A stretch of DNA of 64,000 nucleotides, from positions 620,001 through 684,000 of the forward strand of contig OY970153.1 of assembly GCA_963706385.1 (NCBI GenBank), given 5' to 3'. The notes beneath the pieces were generated by a model that was given only the letters and a program-made list of their open reading frames with translations, was not told where the DNA came from and made no database searches. The position numbers and the translations under genes are program-made. Shown piece after piece: positions 17,729-26,736 of the stretch; positions within the stretch are counted from its first letter, which is position 1, and each line of letters starts with the position of its first letter. This stretch comes from Poindextera sp963706385 (lineage in GTDB: Bacteria > Pseudomonadota > Alphaproteobacteria > Caulobacterales > Caulobacteraceae).

Positions 17729-19178
17729 ACGGCGGTTTTCCTGAAGACTTTCCACTCGGCTTGCCGGTTGGGCGGCCCGTGGGTTTGCCCGTCGGCTTGC
17801 CCCACGCCCGCCGCGCCGGCTTCGATGGCGCCCCGCCGGCCGCCTCGTCGACATAGGGGTTGGCGTTGGCCTTGACTGTCAGCCGAACCGGCACGCCCGG
17901 CAGGTCGAAACTCTCGCGCATCGAATTGATCAAATAGCGGCGATAGCTATCCGGCAGTTGGTCCGCGCGCGAGGCGAACAGCACGAAGGTCGGCGGCCGC
18001 GCCTTGGTCTGGGCCATGTATTTCGGCTTGATCCGCCGTCCGCCCACCGCTGGCGGCGGATGGCGTTCGATGGCCATGTGCAGCCAATCGTTGAGGTCGC
18101 GGGTCTTGATCTTGGTAGACCAGTCGGCGTGGGTCTTGAGCACGGCCGGCATCAGCCGCTCGACGCCGCGTCCGGTCTCGGCCGACAGCGCCACCACCGC
18201 CGCGCCGCGCACCTGAGGCAGCATCTTGGCGGCGTGTTCGATGAACGCCTTCAGCCGCGCCTGCGGATCCTCGATCAGGTCCCATTTAGCCAGCACGAAC
18301 ACCAGCGCCCGTCCCTCGCGTTCGACCAGGTCGGCGATCTGCAAATCCTGAATCTCGAACGGATGGGTGGCGTCCATCACCAGGATCACCACCTCGGCGA
18401 AGGTGATCGCGCGGATCGCGTCCTGGGTGGACAGCTTTTCCAGCGGCTCGTGCACCCGCGCCTTGCGCCTGAGGCCGGCGGTGTCGACCAGCCGCACTCG
18501 ACGGCCCTCGAAGGTCCATTCCACCGGTATCGCATCGCGGGTGATGCCGGCTTCCGGCCCGGTCAGCAGCCGCTCCTCGCCGATCAGCCGGTTGACCAGG
18601 GTCGACTTGCCGGCGTTCGGCCGCCCGACGATGGCGATGCGAATCGGCGCGCCTTCGTCGTCTTCGGCCGCCTCCGCGCCGGCGTCCGGCGCCGCCGCCA
18701 GGATCGCGGCGTAGAGATCGGCCATGCCTTCGCCGTGCTCGGCCGAGATCGGCACCGGCTCGCCCATGCCCAGCCGGAAAGCCTCCGCGACGCCCGCCTC
18801 GCCCGCCCGCCCCTCGGCCTTGTTGGCCACCAGGATCACCGGCCGGTCGTGCCGACGCAGCACCTCGGCGAAGATCCGGTCCATCGGGGCCAGGCCCTCG
18901 CGCGCGTCGATCACGAACAGGGCCAGATCGCACTCCGCGATCGCCCGCTCGGTCTGGGCGCGCATCCGCGCCTCCAGGCTCTCGTCGGCGACGTCCTCGA
19001 AGCCGGCGGTGTCGATCAGCTCCAGCTCGAGGTCGCCCAGCCGGCCCGCGGCGTAGCGCCGGTCGCGGGTCACGCCCGGCCGGTCGTCGACGATCGCCAG
19101 CTTGCGGCCGGCCAGCCGGTTGAACAGCGTCGACTTGCCGACGTTGGGGCGGCCGACGATGGCGAGCTTCAGCGCCAT
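17694..19178 (-). CDS. der: Ribosome assembly GTPase Der
   Basis: Essential double-GTPase for 50S assembly. The first G domain begins with GRPNVGKST (residues 9-17) and the second with GRPNAGKST near residue 190; NKAEG and AKWD are the G4 motifs. A KH-like domain follows (TRDLNDWLHMAIERHPPP, KPKYMAQTKARPP). The C-terminus (about the last 40 residues) is a Lys/Gly/Pro repeat tail not essential to the fold. 494 residues. It follows bamB after a repeat element, as the der gene of E. coli follows bamB. Confidence 0.96.
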   Translation of the reverse strand: MALKLAIVGRPNVGKSTLFNRLAGRKLAIVDDRPGVTRDRRYAAGRLGDLELELIDTAGFEDVADESLEARMRAQTERAIAECDLALFVIDAREGLAPMDRIFAEVLRRHDRPVILVANKAEGRAGEAGVAEAFRLGMGEPVPISAEHGEGMADLYAAILAAAPDAGAEAAEDDEGAPIRIAIVGRPNAGKSTLVNRLIGEERLLTGPEAGITRDAIPVEWTFEGRRVRLVDTAGLRRKARVHEPLEKLSTQDAIRAITFAEVVILVMDATHPFEIQDLQIADLVEREGRALVFVLAKWDLIEDPQARLKAFIEHAAKMLPQVRGAAVVALSAETGRGVERLMPAVLKTHADWSTKIKTRDLNDWLHMAIERHPPPAVGGRRIKPKYMAQTKARPPTFVLFASRADQLPDSYRRYLINSMRESFDLPGVPVRLTVKANANPYVDEAAGGAPSKPARRAWGKPTGKPTGRPTGKPSGKSSGKPPFRPKPSRPSSR

Positions 19179-19201
19179 GCGCGCGGGCTTTCCATGGCGG
19201 C

Positions 19202-19320
19202 CTAGATCACGATGATTTTGGATTGAATCAATCCAAAATCATAAAACGTGATCGATTTTAAAAGCTTAGAGCGGGATTGAGGTGAAAAACCGGTATCCAC
19301 TTTTTCACATCCCGCTCTAG
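19202..19320. repeat. CTAG-bounded double-hairpin repeat, copy B
   Basis: Intergenic element between bamB and der. Hairpin 1 is a perfect 15-nt palindrome pair (19212-19226 and 19228-19242, one-base centre), extended outward by GATCACG/CGTGATC (19205-19211 and 19247-19253). Hairpin 2 has outer arms 19268-19277 and 19309-19318 plus an inner GTGAAAA/TTTTCAC pairing. The loop 19288-19302 reads AACCGG-N3-CCACTT, the same as copy A at 337-441. Both ends are CTAG; the right one contains the bamB stop codon. Confidence 0.8.
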
Positions 19321-20678
19321 CGGATCGCGATCAGCTCGGCCAACTCGGTCACGACATACAGATTCGGGCCAGAGGCGATCGGACTCATCAGGGCGTCCGA
19401 ACCGATCTTGATCCGCTTTTCGACCACGCCGGTCTTGGGGTTCAGCGCCGCCGCCTCGCCCTTGTCGGAAACGATCACCAGCCGGTTGGCGGCCAGCACC
19501 GGACCCGACCACAGGGCGCGGTTCTTGCGCTTCTTGGTCCCCTTGTTCATGTCGGCGACCCAGTAGACTTGTCCGTTTTCGCGCGAGACGCAGATGATCT
19601 CGCCGGCGGTGTCGGAGACGTAGACCACGTCGCCCACCGGCCAGGGGGAGCTGACCGAGGTCACCGGCAGATTCCAGTGCTCGTTGCCGGTGCGCAGCTC
19701 GATCGAGGCGAACACCCCCGAGTGGCTGACGGCGTAGACGTCGCCCTTGTAGACCACGGGGCGACCAGGGATGTCGCGGATCTCCGACAGGGCGCTGTTG
19801 CGGTTGGACTTGGACAGCACCGCGGTCCACAGGCTGTTGCCGTTGCTGGCCTGCAGCGCGACCAGTTCGCCCGAGGCGAACGAGGCGACCACCGCGTCGC
19901 CCGACACCGCCGGACTGGTGGCCTCGAGGATGCGGGCCGGCTCGGTCAGCGCCTGATAGGTCCAACCCGGTTCGCCGGTCGCCTCGTCGAAGGTGATCAG
20001 GTTGTCGTCGGTCGATTCGACCACCACCCGGCCGCTGGCCACCGTCGGGGCGGCGTGGACTGGGGCGTCGGTGGGCTTGCGCCAGATCAGCTTGCCGGTG
20101 GCGGCGTCGACGGCGGCGACGAAACGGAAGCCCGAGCTGACGAAGATCTTGCCCTGGTCATAGGCCAGGCCGCCACCAAAGCCTTCGTGGTCCCGCTTGG
20201 AGGTGACGGCGAGATTTTTCCGCCAGATGTCGCGGCCGTCGCGGGCGTCATAGGCGGTGACCGTCGCGGCGCCGTCCATCACATAGATCCGGCCGTCCCC
20301 CACGATCGGCGGCGCGGTCACATGCCAAGCGCGCGAAGAGCCCCGGCCAAAGCCGCGCCGCCAGGCGATGGCGAAATCGTGGCCGGAGTCGACATGCTCG
20401 ACCGACTGCTCGGGCGTCCCCCCCGGCAGCGGCCAGTCGGCGATCGGGGCGGGCGGCGGCAGGTAGAAGTCCTGGCCCTTCAAGGCGTCTGCCGGATGCG
20501 GCGTCTGGTCGTAGGCGGCCAGCGGGATGCGCTCGCCCTTGCCGGTGTACTTATGCTTGGCGCCGCCGCCGTCTCCGGCGAGGCGCTGGAACGGATTGGG
20601 CACGTGGATGCAGGCCGCGGTGGTCAGCGAGACCGTCAGGAGGGCCGCCGCGAGCCCGAGGGTGCGTCTGATGGTCAT
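19317..20678 (-). CDS. bamB: Outer-membrane assembly lipoprotein BamB
   Basis: PQQ-type eight-bladed propeller lipoprotein of the BAM complex, scaffold for BamA. Lipoprotein signal with lipobox TTAAC (Cys23). Repeated blade motifs are seen: IYVMDGAATVTAYDARDGRDIWR, FVAAVDAATGKLIWRK, LVALQASNGNSLW. 453 residues, longer than E. coli BamB (about 390) mainly in the N-terminal linker. It overlaps the YfgM-like gene by 4 bases, giving the yfgM-bamB-der order of E. coli. Confidence 0.93.
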   Translation of the reverse strand: MTIRRTLGLAAALLTVSLTTAACIHVPNPFQRLAGDGGGAKHKYTGKGERIPLAAYDQTPHPADALKGQDFYLPPPAPIADWPLPGGTPEQSVEHVDSGHDFAIAWRRGFGRGSSRAWHVTAPPIVGDGRIYVMDGAATVTAYDARDGRDIWRKNLAVTSKRDHEGFGGGLAYDQGKIFVSSGFRFVAAVDAATGKLIWRKPTDAPVHAAPTVASGRVVVESTDDNLITFDEATGEPGWTYQALTEPARILEATSPAVSGDAVVASFASGELVALQASNGNSLWTAVLSKSNRNSALSEIRDIPGRPVVYKGDVYAVSHSGVFASIELRTGNEHWNLPVTSVSSPWPVGDVVYVSDTAGEIICVSRENGQVYWVADMNKGTKKRKNRALWSGPVLAANRLVIVSDKGEAAALNPKTGVVEKRIKIGSDALMSPIASGPNLYVVTELAELIAIR

Positions 20679-21445
20679 TGGGCGGCTCCCGCCTGAGGGG
20701 TTTCACTGTCCGGCCCGGCGGGTGCGAGGGCCGGGTCGGCGGCGGGCGGGATCGGCGGCGCCGCCCGCGCCGCCTTGACGATCGCCGGCAGGCCGGCCAG
20801 GCCGCCGCCGTCGATCATCATCATGGCGATCCGCGCCCGATCGCGCACGTCGTCTGGGGCGTCGGCGATCAGCGACAGCACGACGAAATCGCCGCGCGCC
20901 GCCTTGGCGTGGCCGGTTTCAAGCTTGTCGAACGCCAGCGCCTCGCGGGCCAGGACCGCGTAGGGCCGCTTGGAATCCATCAGCGGTTTCAGCCGCGTCT
21001 GGACCTGGGCGTCGTCGCCGAGGTCCATCAAGATCAGGGCGGCCTTCAGCCTGGCCGCGTCGGCCAGCACCAGGTTCGGCGCGGCCTTGGCGGCCTGGTC
21101 GAACAGCTTGACCGCCTCGGCCGGACGGTTCTGGTCGACCCGGATGCCGGCCTGTTGCATCAGGGCCAGGCTGCGATAGCCGGGCGAGGGCGAGCGGGCG
21201 GCGTCGGCGAAGGTGTTGAACGCCTGGCCCAGATCGCCGTGGGTCAGGCTGTCCAGCCCCTGGGCGTAGGCCTCGGACGCCTTCTGGGCGCTGGTCGCCT
21301 GATAGCGGGTGTAGCCCCACACCCCGAGCGCCACGGCCAGGGCCAGGGCCAGGGCGCCGCCCAGCCATGGCAGATAGCGCAGCGCAAGAGCCCGATACTG
21401 GTCGGAGCGAAGCTGCTCATCGACCTCTTCGAATACGTCGACCAC
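20675..21445 (-). CDS. TPR-like membrane protein, YfgM family
   Basis: 256 residues: cytoplasmic N-terminus with VFEEVDEQLRSDQ, one helix at about 24-44, then a periplasmic TPR-like helical domain (YAQGLDSLTHGDLGQAFNTFADAA, RSLALMQQAG) and a Pro/Ala-rich tail. It matches YfgM (ancillary SecYEG translocon subunit/periplasmic chaperone) in architecture and in its position ahead of bamB. No symbol assigned because sequence identity to E. coli YfgM is low. Confidence 0.82.
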   Translation of the reverse strand: MVDVFEEVDEQLRSDQYRALALRYLPWLGGALALALAVALGVWGYTRYQATSAQKASEAYAQGLDSLTHGDLGQAFNTFADAARSPSPGYRSLALMQQAGIRVDQNRPAEAVKLFDQAAKAAPNLVLADAARLKAALILMDLGDDAQVQTRLKPLMDSKRPYAVLAREALAFDKLETGHAKAARGDFVVLSLIADAPDDVRDRARIAMMMIDGGGLAGLPAIVKAARAAPPIPPAADPALAPAGPDSETPQAGAAQ

Positions 21446-21557
21446 TCAGGAAGGCTCCGCGCCCGGGAAGGAGAAATCAGAGGCGGCGAACCTATAGCCT
21501 GCCGAGCGCCGCCGCAACGCAAGCCTTGGAGGGAGGCGAAACGCTTCTCTCGCCGCT

Positions 21558-21911
21558 TCACCCGCCTCCGAACGCCGCCGCGTAGGCCTCCGGCTTGAAC
21601 CCGACCAGCAACCGGTCGCCCAGGTCGAGCACCGGGCGTTTGATCATCGAGGGCTGGGCCAGCATCAGCGCGATCGCCCGGCCCGCGTCCAGCGGCGCCT
21701 TGTTGGCGTCCGGCAGCTTGCGGAAGGTGGTTCCGGCCCGGTTGAGCAGCGCCTCCCAACCCACCTGCCCGACCCAGCGCTCCAGCCGCGCCCGCTCGAT
21801 CCCGACCACCTTGTAGTCGTGGAAGGCGTAGGCGATGCGGCGGGCGTCCAGCCAATCGCGCGCCTTCTTCATCGTGTCGCACGCCTTGATGCCGTGGAGG
21901 GTGACGGTCAC
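21558..21911 (-). CDS. ArsC/Spx family protein (YffB-like)
   Basis: 117-residue thioredoxin-fold protein. A single Cys10 followed by KK (GIKACDTMKKA) and the late motif LAQPSMIKRPVLD are those of the ArsC/Spx/YffB group. The YffB branch is usually regarded as a glutathione-linked reductase of unknown substrate rather than a true arsenate reductase; no ars genes are nearby. It follows the GST gene after 6 bases. Confidence 0.85.
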   Translation of the reverse strand: MTVTLHGIKACDTMKKARDWLDARRIAYAFHDYKVVGIERARLERWVGQVGWEALLNRAGTTFRKLPDANKAPLDAGRAIALMLAQPSMIKRPVLDLGDRLLVGFKPEAYAAAFGGG

Positions 21912-21917
21912 GGCCCC

Positions 21918-22559
21918 TCAGCGCTCCTCGAACGCCGCCATCTGGGCGGCCAGGGCGCGTTGGAACGCCGGCCGCGCTTCGCAGCGGGACTGATAGGCGC
22001 GCAGGGTCGGCAGCTCGGCCAGCAGGTCGCCGTCCCGCGCGATGCGCAGCACCGTGGTCATCATCAGGTCGCCGGCGGTGAAGCGGTCCTCCAGGTAGTC
22101 GCGATCGCCCAGCCAGGCCGCCAGCTCGCCCAGCCGCCGCTTGGTCGACGCCTCCAGGCCCGGCCGGCGCAGACGCGCCCATTCCTCGCCCTGATAGAAC
22201 TGGTCGAGCCCGGCGAACGCCTGGACCCCCACCTCGATCGAGTTGAGCGCCGCGAACACCCAGGCCGTGGCCCGCGCCCGCCCGGCCGGATCCTTGGGCA
22301 GCAACACCTCGCTGCGCTCGCCGATGTGCAGCACGATGGCCCCGGATTCGAATAGCGCCAGGCCGTCCTCCTCGAACACCGGCACCTGGCCGAACGGCTG
22401 CTGGGCGCGAAAGGCGGGCGTCGACTGCTCCTCGCCGAACGCGATCAGCCGCTCCCGATAGGCCAGCCCCGCCTCCTCCAGCGCCCATCGCACCCGCAGG
22501 TCGCGCACCAGCCCTTGCGCGAACGGCGGGACCCATTTCAAGGCGGTGACGGTGATCAT
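21918..22559 (-). CDS. Glutathione S-transferase family protein
   Basis: 213 residues with an N-terminal thioredoxin-like domain (QQPFGQVPVFEEDGLALFESGAIVLHI, cis-Pro and the glutathione-contacting Glu-Ser) and a C-terminal helical domain (LEDRFTAGDLMMTTVLR). Cytoplasmic. Probably co-transcribed with the ArsC-like gene. Substrate unknown. Confidence 0.9.
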   Translation of the reverse strand: MITVTALKWVPPFAQGLVRDLRVRWALEEAGLAYRERLIAFGEEQSTPAFRAQQPFGQVPVFEEDGLALFESGAIVLHIGERSEVLLPKDPAGRARATAWVFAALNSIEVGVQAFAGLDQFYQGEEWARLRRPGLEASTKRRLGELAAWLGDRDYLEDRFTAGDLMMTTVLRIARDGDLLAELPTLRAYQSRCEARPAFQRALAAQMAAFEER

Positions 22560-22688
22560 GGCGCTTCTCCCCGGCCGGGACCCGGTCCGGGCCTCTGTTC
22601 ATCGTCAAAGCTGGAGCCCGCGCCGGCGCTTGGCAAGGGCGGGAGCGGCGCCTATCGTCCCGCCGCGACGCGAAACCAGGGACGACGG

Positions 22689-23153
22689 ATGGCCAGGAAG
22701 ATCAGTATCGGAGGCCGCCGCCTCGCCGTGGGTCAGCTAATTTCCGCCGGGGTCGGCGCGCTGGCGGTGGTCGGCATCATCGCCGCGGTGCTGATCCTGC
22801 AGCGGGCGAACGCGATCGCCAAGGCCGAGGCCTGGATGCCGCCCGGCGCGCCCTGCCCCGTCTCCTCGCCGGCCGCCCTGCTGGCGTCGGGCAACCGCGT
22901 CGAGCACGTGTCGGTCTACGACAACATCCGCTTCGGCCGGCGCTCCGGCTTTGTCACCTGCAACGAGGTCGCGAGCGACGGCGGACGCGGCGCGGGCCTG
23001 GTTTCGGTCTGCCAGTTCAACAACCCGACCGTCCTGCAGGTGACCACGCGGCGCGGCGATTTCTTCTATTTCCCCCGGAGCAAGCCGGCGACGGTCTCGG
23101 TCGAGGACGACACGCCCCGCTGCGTGCTGGCGGCGACGCAGAAGCTTGAGTGA
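22689..23153 (+). CDS. Hypothetical single-pass membrane protein
   Basis: 154 residues with one predicted helix at about 17-38 (LISAGVGALAVVGIIAAVLIL) and a non-cytoplasmic domain carrying four Cys that could form disulfides. I do not recognise the family. The ATG at 22689 follows GGGACGACGG; the frame is open upstream without a good start. Base composition is like its neighbours. Confidence 0.6.
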   Translation: MARKISIGGRRLAVGQLISAGVGALAVVGIIAAVLILQRANAIAKAEAWMPPGAPCPVSSPAALLASGNRVEHVSVYDNIRFGRRSGFVTCNEVASDGGRGAGLVSVCQFNNPTVLQVTTRRGDFFYFPRSKPATVSVEDDTPRCVLAATQKLE

Positions 23154-23330
23154 GGGGAAGTGGGTGAGCAGCCCTCGACGCGCTTCCGGAAGCGTTCGGT
23201 CGTAAGCGGACATGGGATTCGCATGACAGATCGGCCAAGCGGCCGCGGCCTTCCTATGCGGGCCGATCCAAGTTCCACAACACCCGGACGGTTTCGACGG
23301 GCGAAATCTGAACTGAGAGCATCGCCGGGG

Positions 23331-24986
23331 TCAGGTCGTCAGCCAGCCGAATTGCTGCGGCTTTCGGCCGGCGGCGTGGTGCAGCTTCACATTGACCAGC
23401 GCTGGTCCTGGGTAGGTCATCGCCTCGTCGAGAGCGCCCCGCAGATCCCTGGGGTCCTCGACATAGAAACCCTTGCCGCCGAACGCGTCCATCATCCGAT
23501 CGTAGCGCGCGCCGATGGTCAGCACGCTAGGGGGCAGCGGCCCCTCTTTTGGAAATTCCGCGATGCCGCCGCCGATGCCACCGTTGTTGAGCACCACGAT
23601 TTTGATTGGCAGCCCATAGCGGCACGCGGTCTCCATCTCCATGCCAGAGAAGCCGATCGCCGAATCGCCCGAGACCGAGATGACCGGCCGGTCGGGATGC
23701 ACCACCGCTGCGGCGATCGCGAAGCCCATACCGACGCCCATCGTCCCATAGCTTCCCGCATCTAGCCTCAGGCGAGGTGAAGCGTTGGGCAGCTGCGTGC
23801 GCCCAATATCCATGGTGTTGGCGCCCTCGCTGACGATAACCGCGTTAGGCGGCGTCCAGGCGCGAATGTCCCTGAGCGCGCGGTAGTAGTTTGTCGGCGC
23901 GGAGTCGTCGTCAATCATCGGCTGGATCGCCTTGGCGTTCTCGGCCGACGCCGCGCCAATCGCGGTGCGCCAGGCGGTTTCCGTCGGATAGAACCACTGC
24001 CGGCCTAGAAGCGCCTGATTGAGCTGGCTGACCACGGCCTTGCCATCGCCCACCAGCGCTACTTCCGTTGGCACGTTGTTTCCGATCACCTCGGGCGAGA
24101 TGTCGAGCTGGATGATGCGGACATTCCTGGCGAAGCGTGGGGGTAGCCCGAAGTGCATGATCCAATTGAGGCGCGCGCCCATCAGGAAGATGACGTCGGC
24201 CTCCTTCAGCGCGTGACTACGCGCTCCCGCGACCGACAGCGGATGGCTATCGTCGAGCACCCCCTTGCCCATAGGCGAGGCCAGAAAAGGGAGCCGGGTG
24301 CGTTCGATGAATGCGCGCACATCTTCCTCCGCCCGAGACCACGCCATGCCCTTGCCGACAATGACGAGGGGCCGCTCCGCCGTCGCGAGGACATCCAGCG
24401 CGCGTTCAACGTCCTCGGTCATCGCCTGAGTACGGGGCGGGTCCGGCGCCTTCGCCACGGGCGTCACGGTCTCCTCGTCGACTTTGCCCCGGATGACGTC
24501 ATCGGGCACATCGAGGTAGGTCGCGCCCGGCCGGCCGTAGATCGATTGCCGTACCGCCAGCTCGACATAGAAAGGAATGCGTTGGGTGTGCTCGACCGCA
24601 TGCGCGAACTTGCAGAACGGCGAGGCGATCTGCACCTGGCGTTCCTCCTGGAAGCCGCCCATGCCATTTTGATAGCTCGGCGAGGCGCCGCCGATCATGA
24701 TCATCGGCCAGCAATTCTGCTGCGCATTGGCGAGGCCGGCGAGGCCGTGGACGACGCCTGGACCCGACACAGTGAGACATGCCCCGGGACGGCCGATGAG
24801 ATAGCCCGCGGCCTGTGCGGCATAGGACGCCGACTGCTCGTTGCGCATGCCTATGAAAGTGATGCCGGCCTGCTGCGCCGCGGCGGCGACGCCGAACACG
24901 GGGAAGCCGACGACGCCGAACATGTAGTCGACGCCTTGCTGCTTCAGGCTTCTCGCGATCAGCGTGGCGCCATCGATATCGCCCAT
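23331..24986 (-). CDS. 2-hydroxyacyl-CoA lyase / oxalyl-CoA decarboxylase family (ThDP enzyme)
   Basis: 551-residue thiamine-diphosphate enzyme. Glu50 (GMRNEQSASYAAQAAGY) would activate the cofactor; the Mg-ThDP motif runs from GDS (440-442) to NN (467-468). SEGANTMDIGRT, LDAGSYGTMGVGMGFAIAAAV, FGGKGFYVEDP and the end QQFGWLTT match human HACL1 more closely than bacterial oxalyl-CoA decarboxylases, as far as I can recall both. The expected reaction is cleavage of a 2-hydroxyacyl-CoA to formyl-CoA plus an aldehyde or ketone. Start at 24986 chosen for GGAGGA 4 bases upstream; the frame is open 88 codons further without homology. Next to an acyl-CoA ligase. Confidence 0.88.
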   Translation of the reverse strand: MGDIDGATLIARSLKQQGVDYMFGVVGFPVFGVAAAAQQAGITFIGMRNEQSASYAAQAAGYLIGRPGACLTVSGPGVVHGLAGLANAQQNCWPMIMIGGASPSYQNGMGGFQEERQVQIASPFCKFAHAVEHTQRIPFYVELAVRQSIYGRPGATYLDVPDDVIRGKVDEETVTPVAKAPDPPRTQAMTEDVERALDVLATAERPLVIVGKGMAWSRAEEDVRAFIERTRLPFLASPMGKGVLDDSHPLSVAGARSHALKEADVIFLMGARLNWIMHFGLPPRFARNVRIIQLDISPEVIGNNVPTEVALVGDGKAVVSQLNQALLGRQWFYPTETAWRTAIGAASAENAKAIQPMIDDDSAPTNYYRALRDIRAWTPPNAVIVSEGANTMDIGRTQLPNASPRLRLDAGSYGTMGVGMGFAIAAAVVHPDRPVISVSGDSAIGFSGMEMETACRYGLPIKIVVLNNGGIGGGIAEFPKEGPLPPSVLTIGARYDRMMDAFGGKGFYVEDPRDLRGALDEAMTYPGPALVNVKLHHAAGRKPQQFGWLTT

Positions 24987-25269
24987 GCGTTCCTCCAGCG
25001 AGACGCGGCCGACGCGATCCGGTCTATCTTTCAAGCCGCAGACAACAGACCGGACACTCTTCGTCGCCGCGGTCAAGAGCGGGGCGCTTCGCTCTCCCGA
25101 ATGGTGAGAGTTCGACCCGATACGCGCACGATGCCTTAGCGCGTGTGAAACCTGGACAATTGGCGATCCGCGTCGTTGCGAGGGTCGTTTCGATGGCAGC
25201 CGTCCCCGACGTCCGCGTTGGGTGGTGAGTTGCACAAACCCGCCGGCCACTTAATTCGGGGAATGATCA

Positions 25270-26736
25270 CTAATCCTCCAGTGGACGTTCCTGGGGAGCA
25301 AGCAGGGCCTTCAATTTCGCGCGCTCGATCTTACCCATGTGATTGCGTGGGAAGCTCTTGACCGTATGGACCCGCACGCCTGCAATCCCGGGCGGCAAGG
25401 CCGCCGCCAGCGCCGCTTTCAGTTCCGCCGCGCCGATCACCCGTCCTGGCTGGATCGCGACATGCACGTCTTCACCGGTTTCGCCGGGTATGGAGAAGAT
25501 GCAGACCGCCTCGGCGCCGAGCGCGTCCTGCAGTTTGGTCTCGATCGGCAGGGCGCCGATCTTCCGACCCCCTACGTTGATCACCTCGGTTACCCGCCCC
25601 TGCAGCGCCAGCCGTCCGCCCGACCCGATGACCCCGAGGTCCCCGGGGTAGAAATAGCCACGGCGGAAGAAGGCCGCGGTCGTCGCCGGATCGTTCAGAT
25701 AGCCGGTGGCGCGGTTCGCCCGGATCCGAACGACACCAGTTCTTCCCAGCGGCAATTGGGCGTCCTGGTCGTCGACCACCTGGAAGTGGTCACCCGCGTC
25801 GAGTCGATGGGCGCGCAAATCCTCGGCCGTCTCGATCGGGGTATAGGTCAGATGGGCGCTTTCGGTCGCGCCGAAGATGCAGGTGATGCGGTGGGTCAGC
25901 CGCTCGCGCGCCGCCTCCCGTTGAGCCCGCGACAGGGCCCCGGCGACCACGAACAGGGTCATGAGGTCGTTGCGGAGCATGGTCTCGGCCGGCGCGCCCA
26001 ACACGCTGTCCAGCAACGACGGCGTGATGACGGCATGGGTCGCGGCCGCGCCCTCGAACGATCGCCAAGGCCACGGGTTCTGGTCGATGAGCACCTGCCC
26101 GCCCAGGGTCCAGACCTGGGTCGGCCAGATGTAGCTCGCCATCGTCCACGGAGCGAAACCCATCACATTGAACACGGTCGAGGCGGTCAGGCCGGCGCGC
26201 TCGGTGTTCAGCGCGATGAGGTCCGCGTCCGCGGCGGCGTCCCAAAGCACCTTCTTGTAGACCCCGGTGGTGCCGGAGGTGAGCAGGATATGCCCGCCGG
26301 GAATCGGGTGGAGCGCTACGGGCTCGATGTCCACGGTCTTGATGTCCGCATAGACGTCCGCGGGTTCGACGATCAGACGCGCTCCGGCCGCGGCCGCCGC
26401 GCCGTCGAGGCCGGGCCAGACGCCGGTCTCAACGGCGGAAGTGACGACGGAGACCGGGCCGAGGCCGAGTTGCTCGACATCCTCGATCGACCGGCCATTA
26501 ACTGTCGTCACCCCAAGGCTGCGCAGCGCCAGGGCCACGACCCAGGCGTTGAGCGTGTTGTTGATGCACAGCACCGCCGCCTGGTCACGGCCAACCGCCT
26601 GTCGCGCGAGTGAGCGGCGCGCCAGGGTGATATACCCAGCGAAGGTGCGATAGCTGAGGGCGCGGCCGTTGTAGACCACGGCCGTCTTGTCGGGCGCCGC
26701 ACGCGCGTGCGTGAAGATACTGTCGACGACCGCCAC
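25270..26736 (-). CDS. AMP-dependent acyl-CoA synthetase/ligase
   Basis: 488-residue ANL-superfamily enzyme: P-loop-like TSGTTGVYKKV from residue 153, A5 region FGATESAHLTYTP, A7 YFYPGDLG, hinge VGGRKI and the C-terminal catalytic Lys in RNHMGKIERAKLK. It activates a carboxylic acid as acyl-AMP and then acyl-CoA. It lies 283 bases upstream of and in the same direction as the 2-hydroxyacyl-CoA lyase, so it may supply that enzyme with a 2-hydroxyacyl-CoA. The acid is not known. Confidence 0.85.
   Translation of the reverse strand: MAVVDSIFTHARAAPDKTAVVYNGRALSYRTFAGYITLARRSLARQAVGRDQAAVLCINNTLNAWVVALALRSLGVTTVNGRSIEDVEQLGLGPVSVVTSAVETGVWPGLDGAAAAAGARLIVEPADVYADIKTVDIEPVALHPIPGGHILLTSGTTGVYKKVLWDAAADADLIALNTERAGLTASTVFNVMGFAPWTMASYIWPTQVWTLGGQVLIDQNPWPWRSFEGAAATHAVITPSLLDSVLGAPAETMLRNDLMTLFVVAGALSRAQREAARERLTHRITCIFGATESAHLTYTPIETAEDLRAHRLDAGDHFQVVDDQDAQLPLGRTGVVRIRANRATGYLNDPATTAAFFRRGYFYPGDLGVIGSGGRLALQGRVTEVINVGGRKIGALPIETKLQDALGAEAVCIFSIPGETGEDVHVAIQPGRVIGAAELKAALAAALPPGIAGVRVHTVKSFPRNHMGKIERAKLKALLAPQERPLED

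Noticed and set aside
24987..25269. Possible extra N-terminal domain of the ThDP lyase (open frame to 25250)
   Set aside because: The family start is at 24986 with a strong ribosome site; the upstream residues show no domain.
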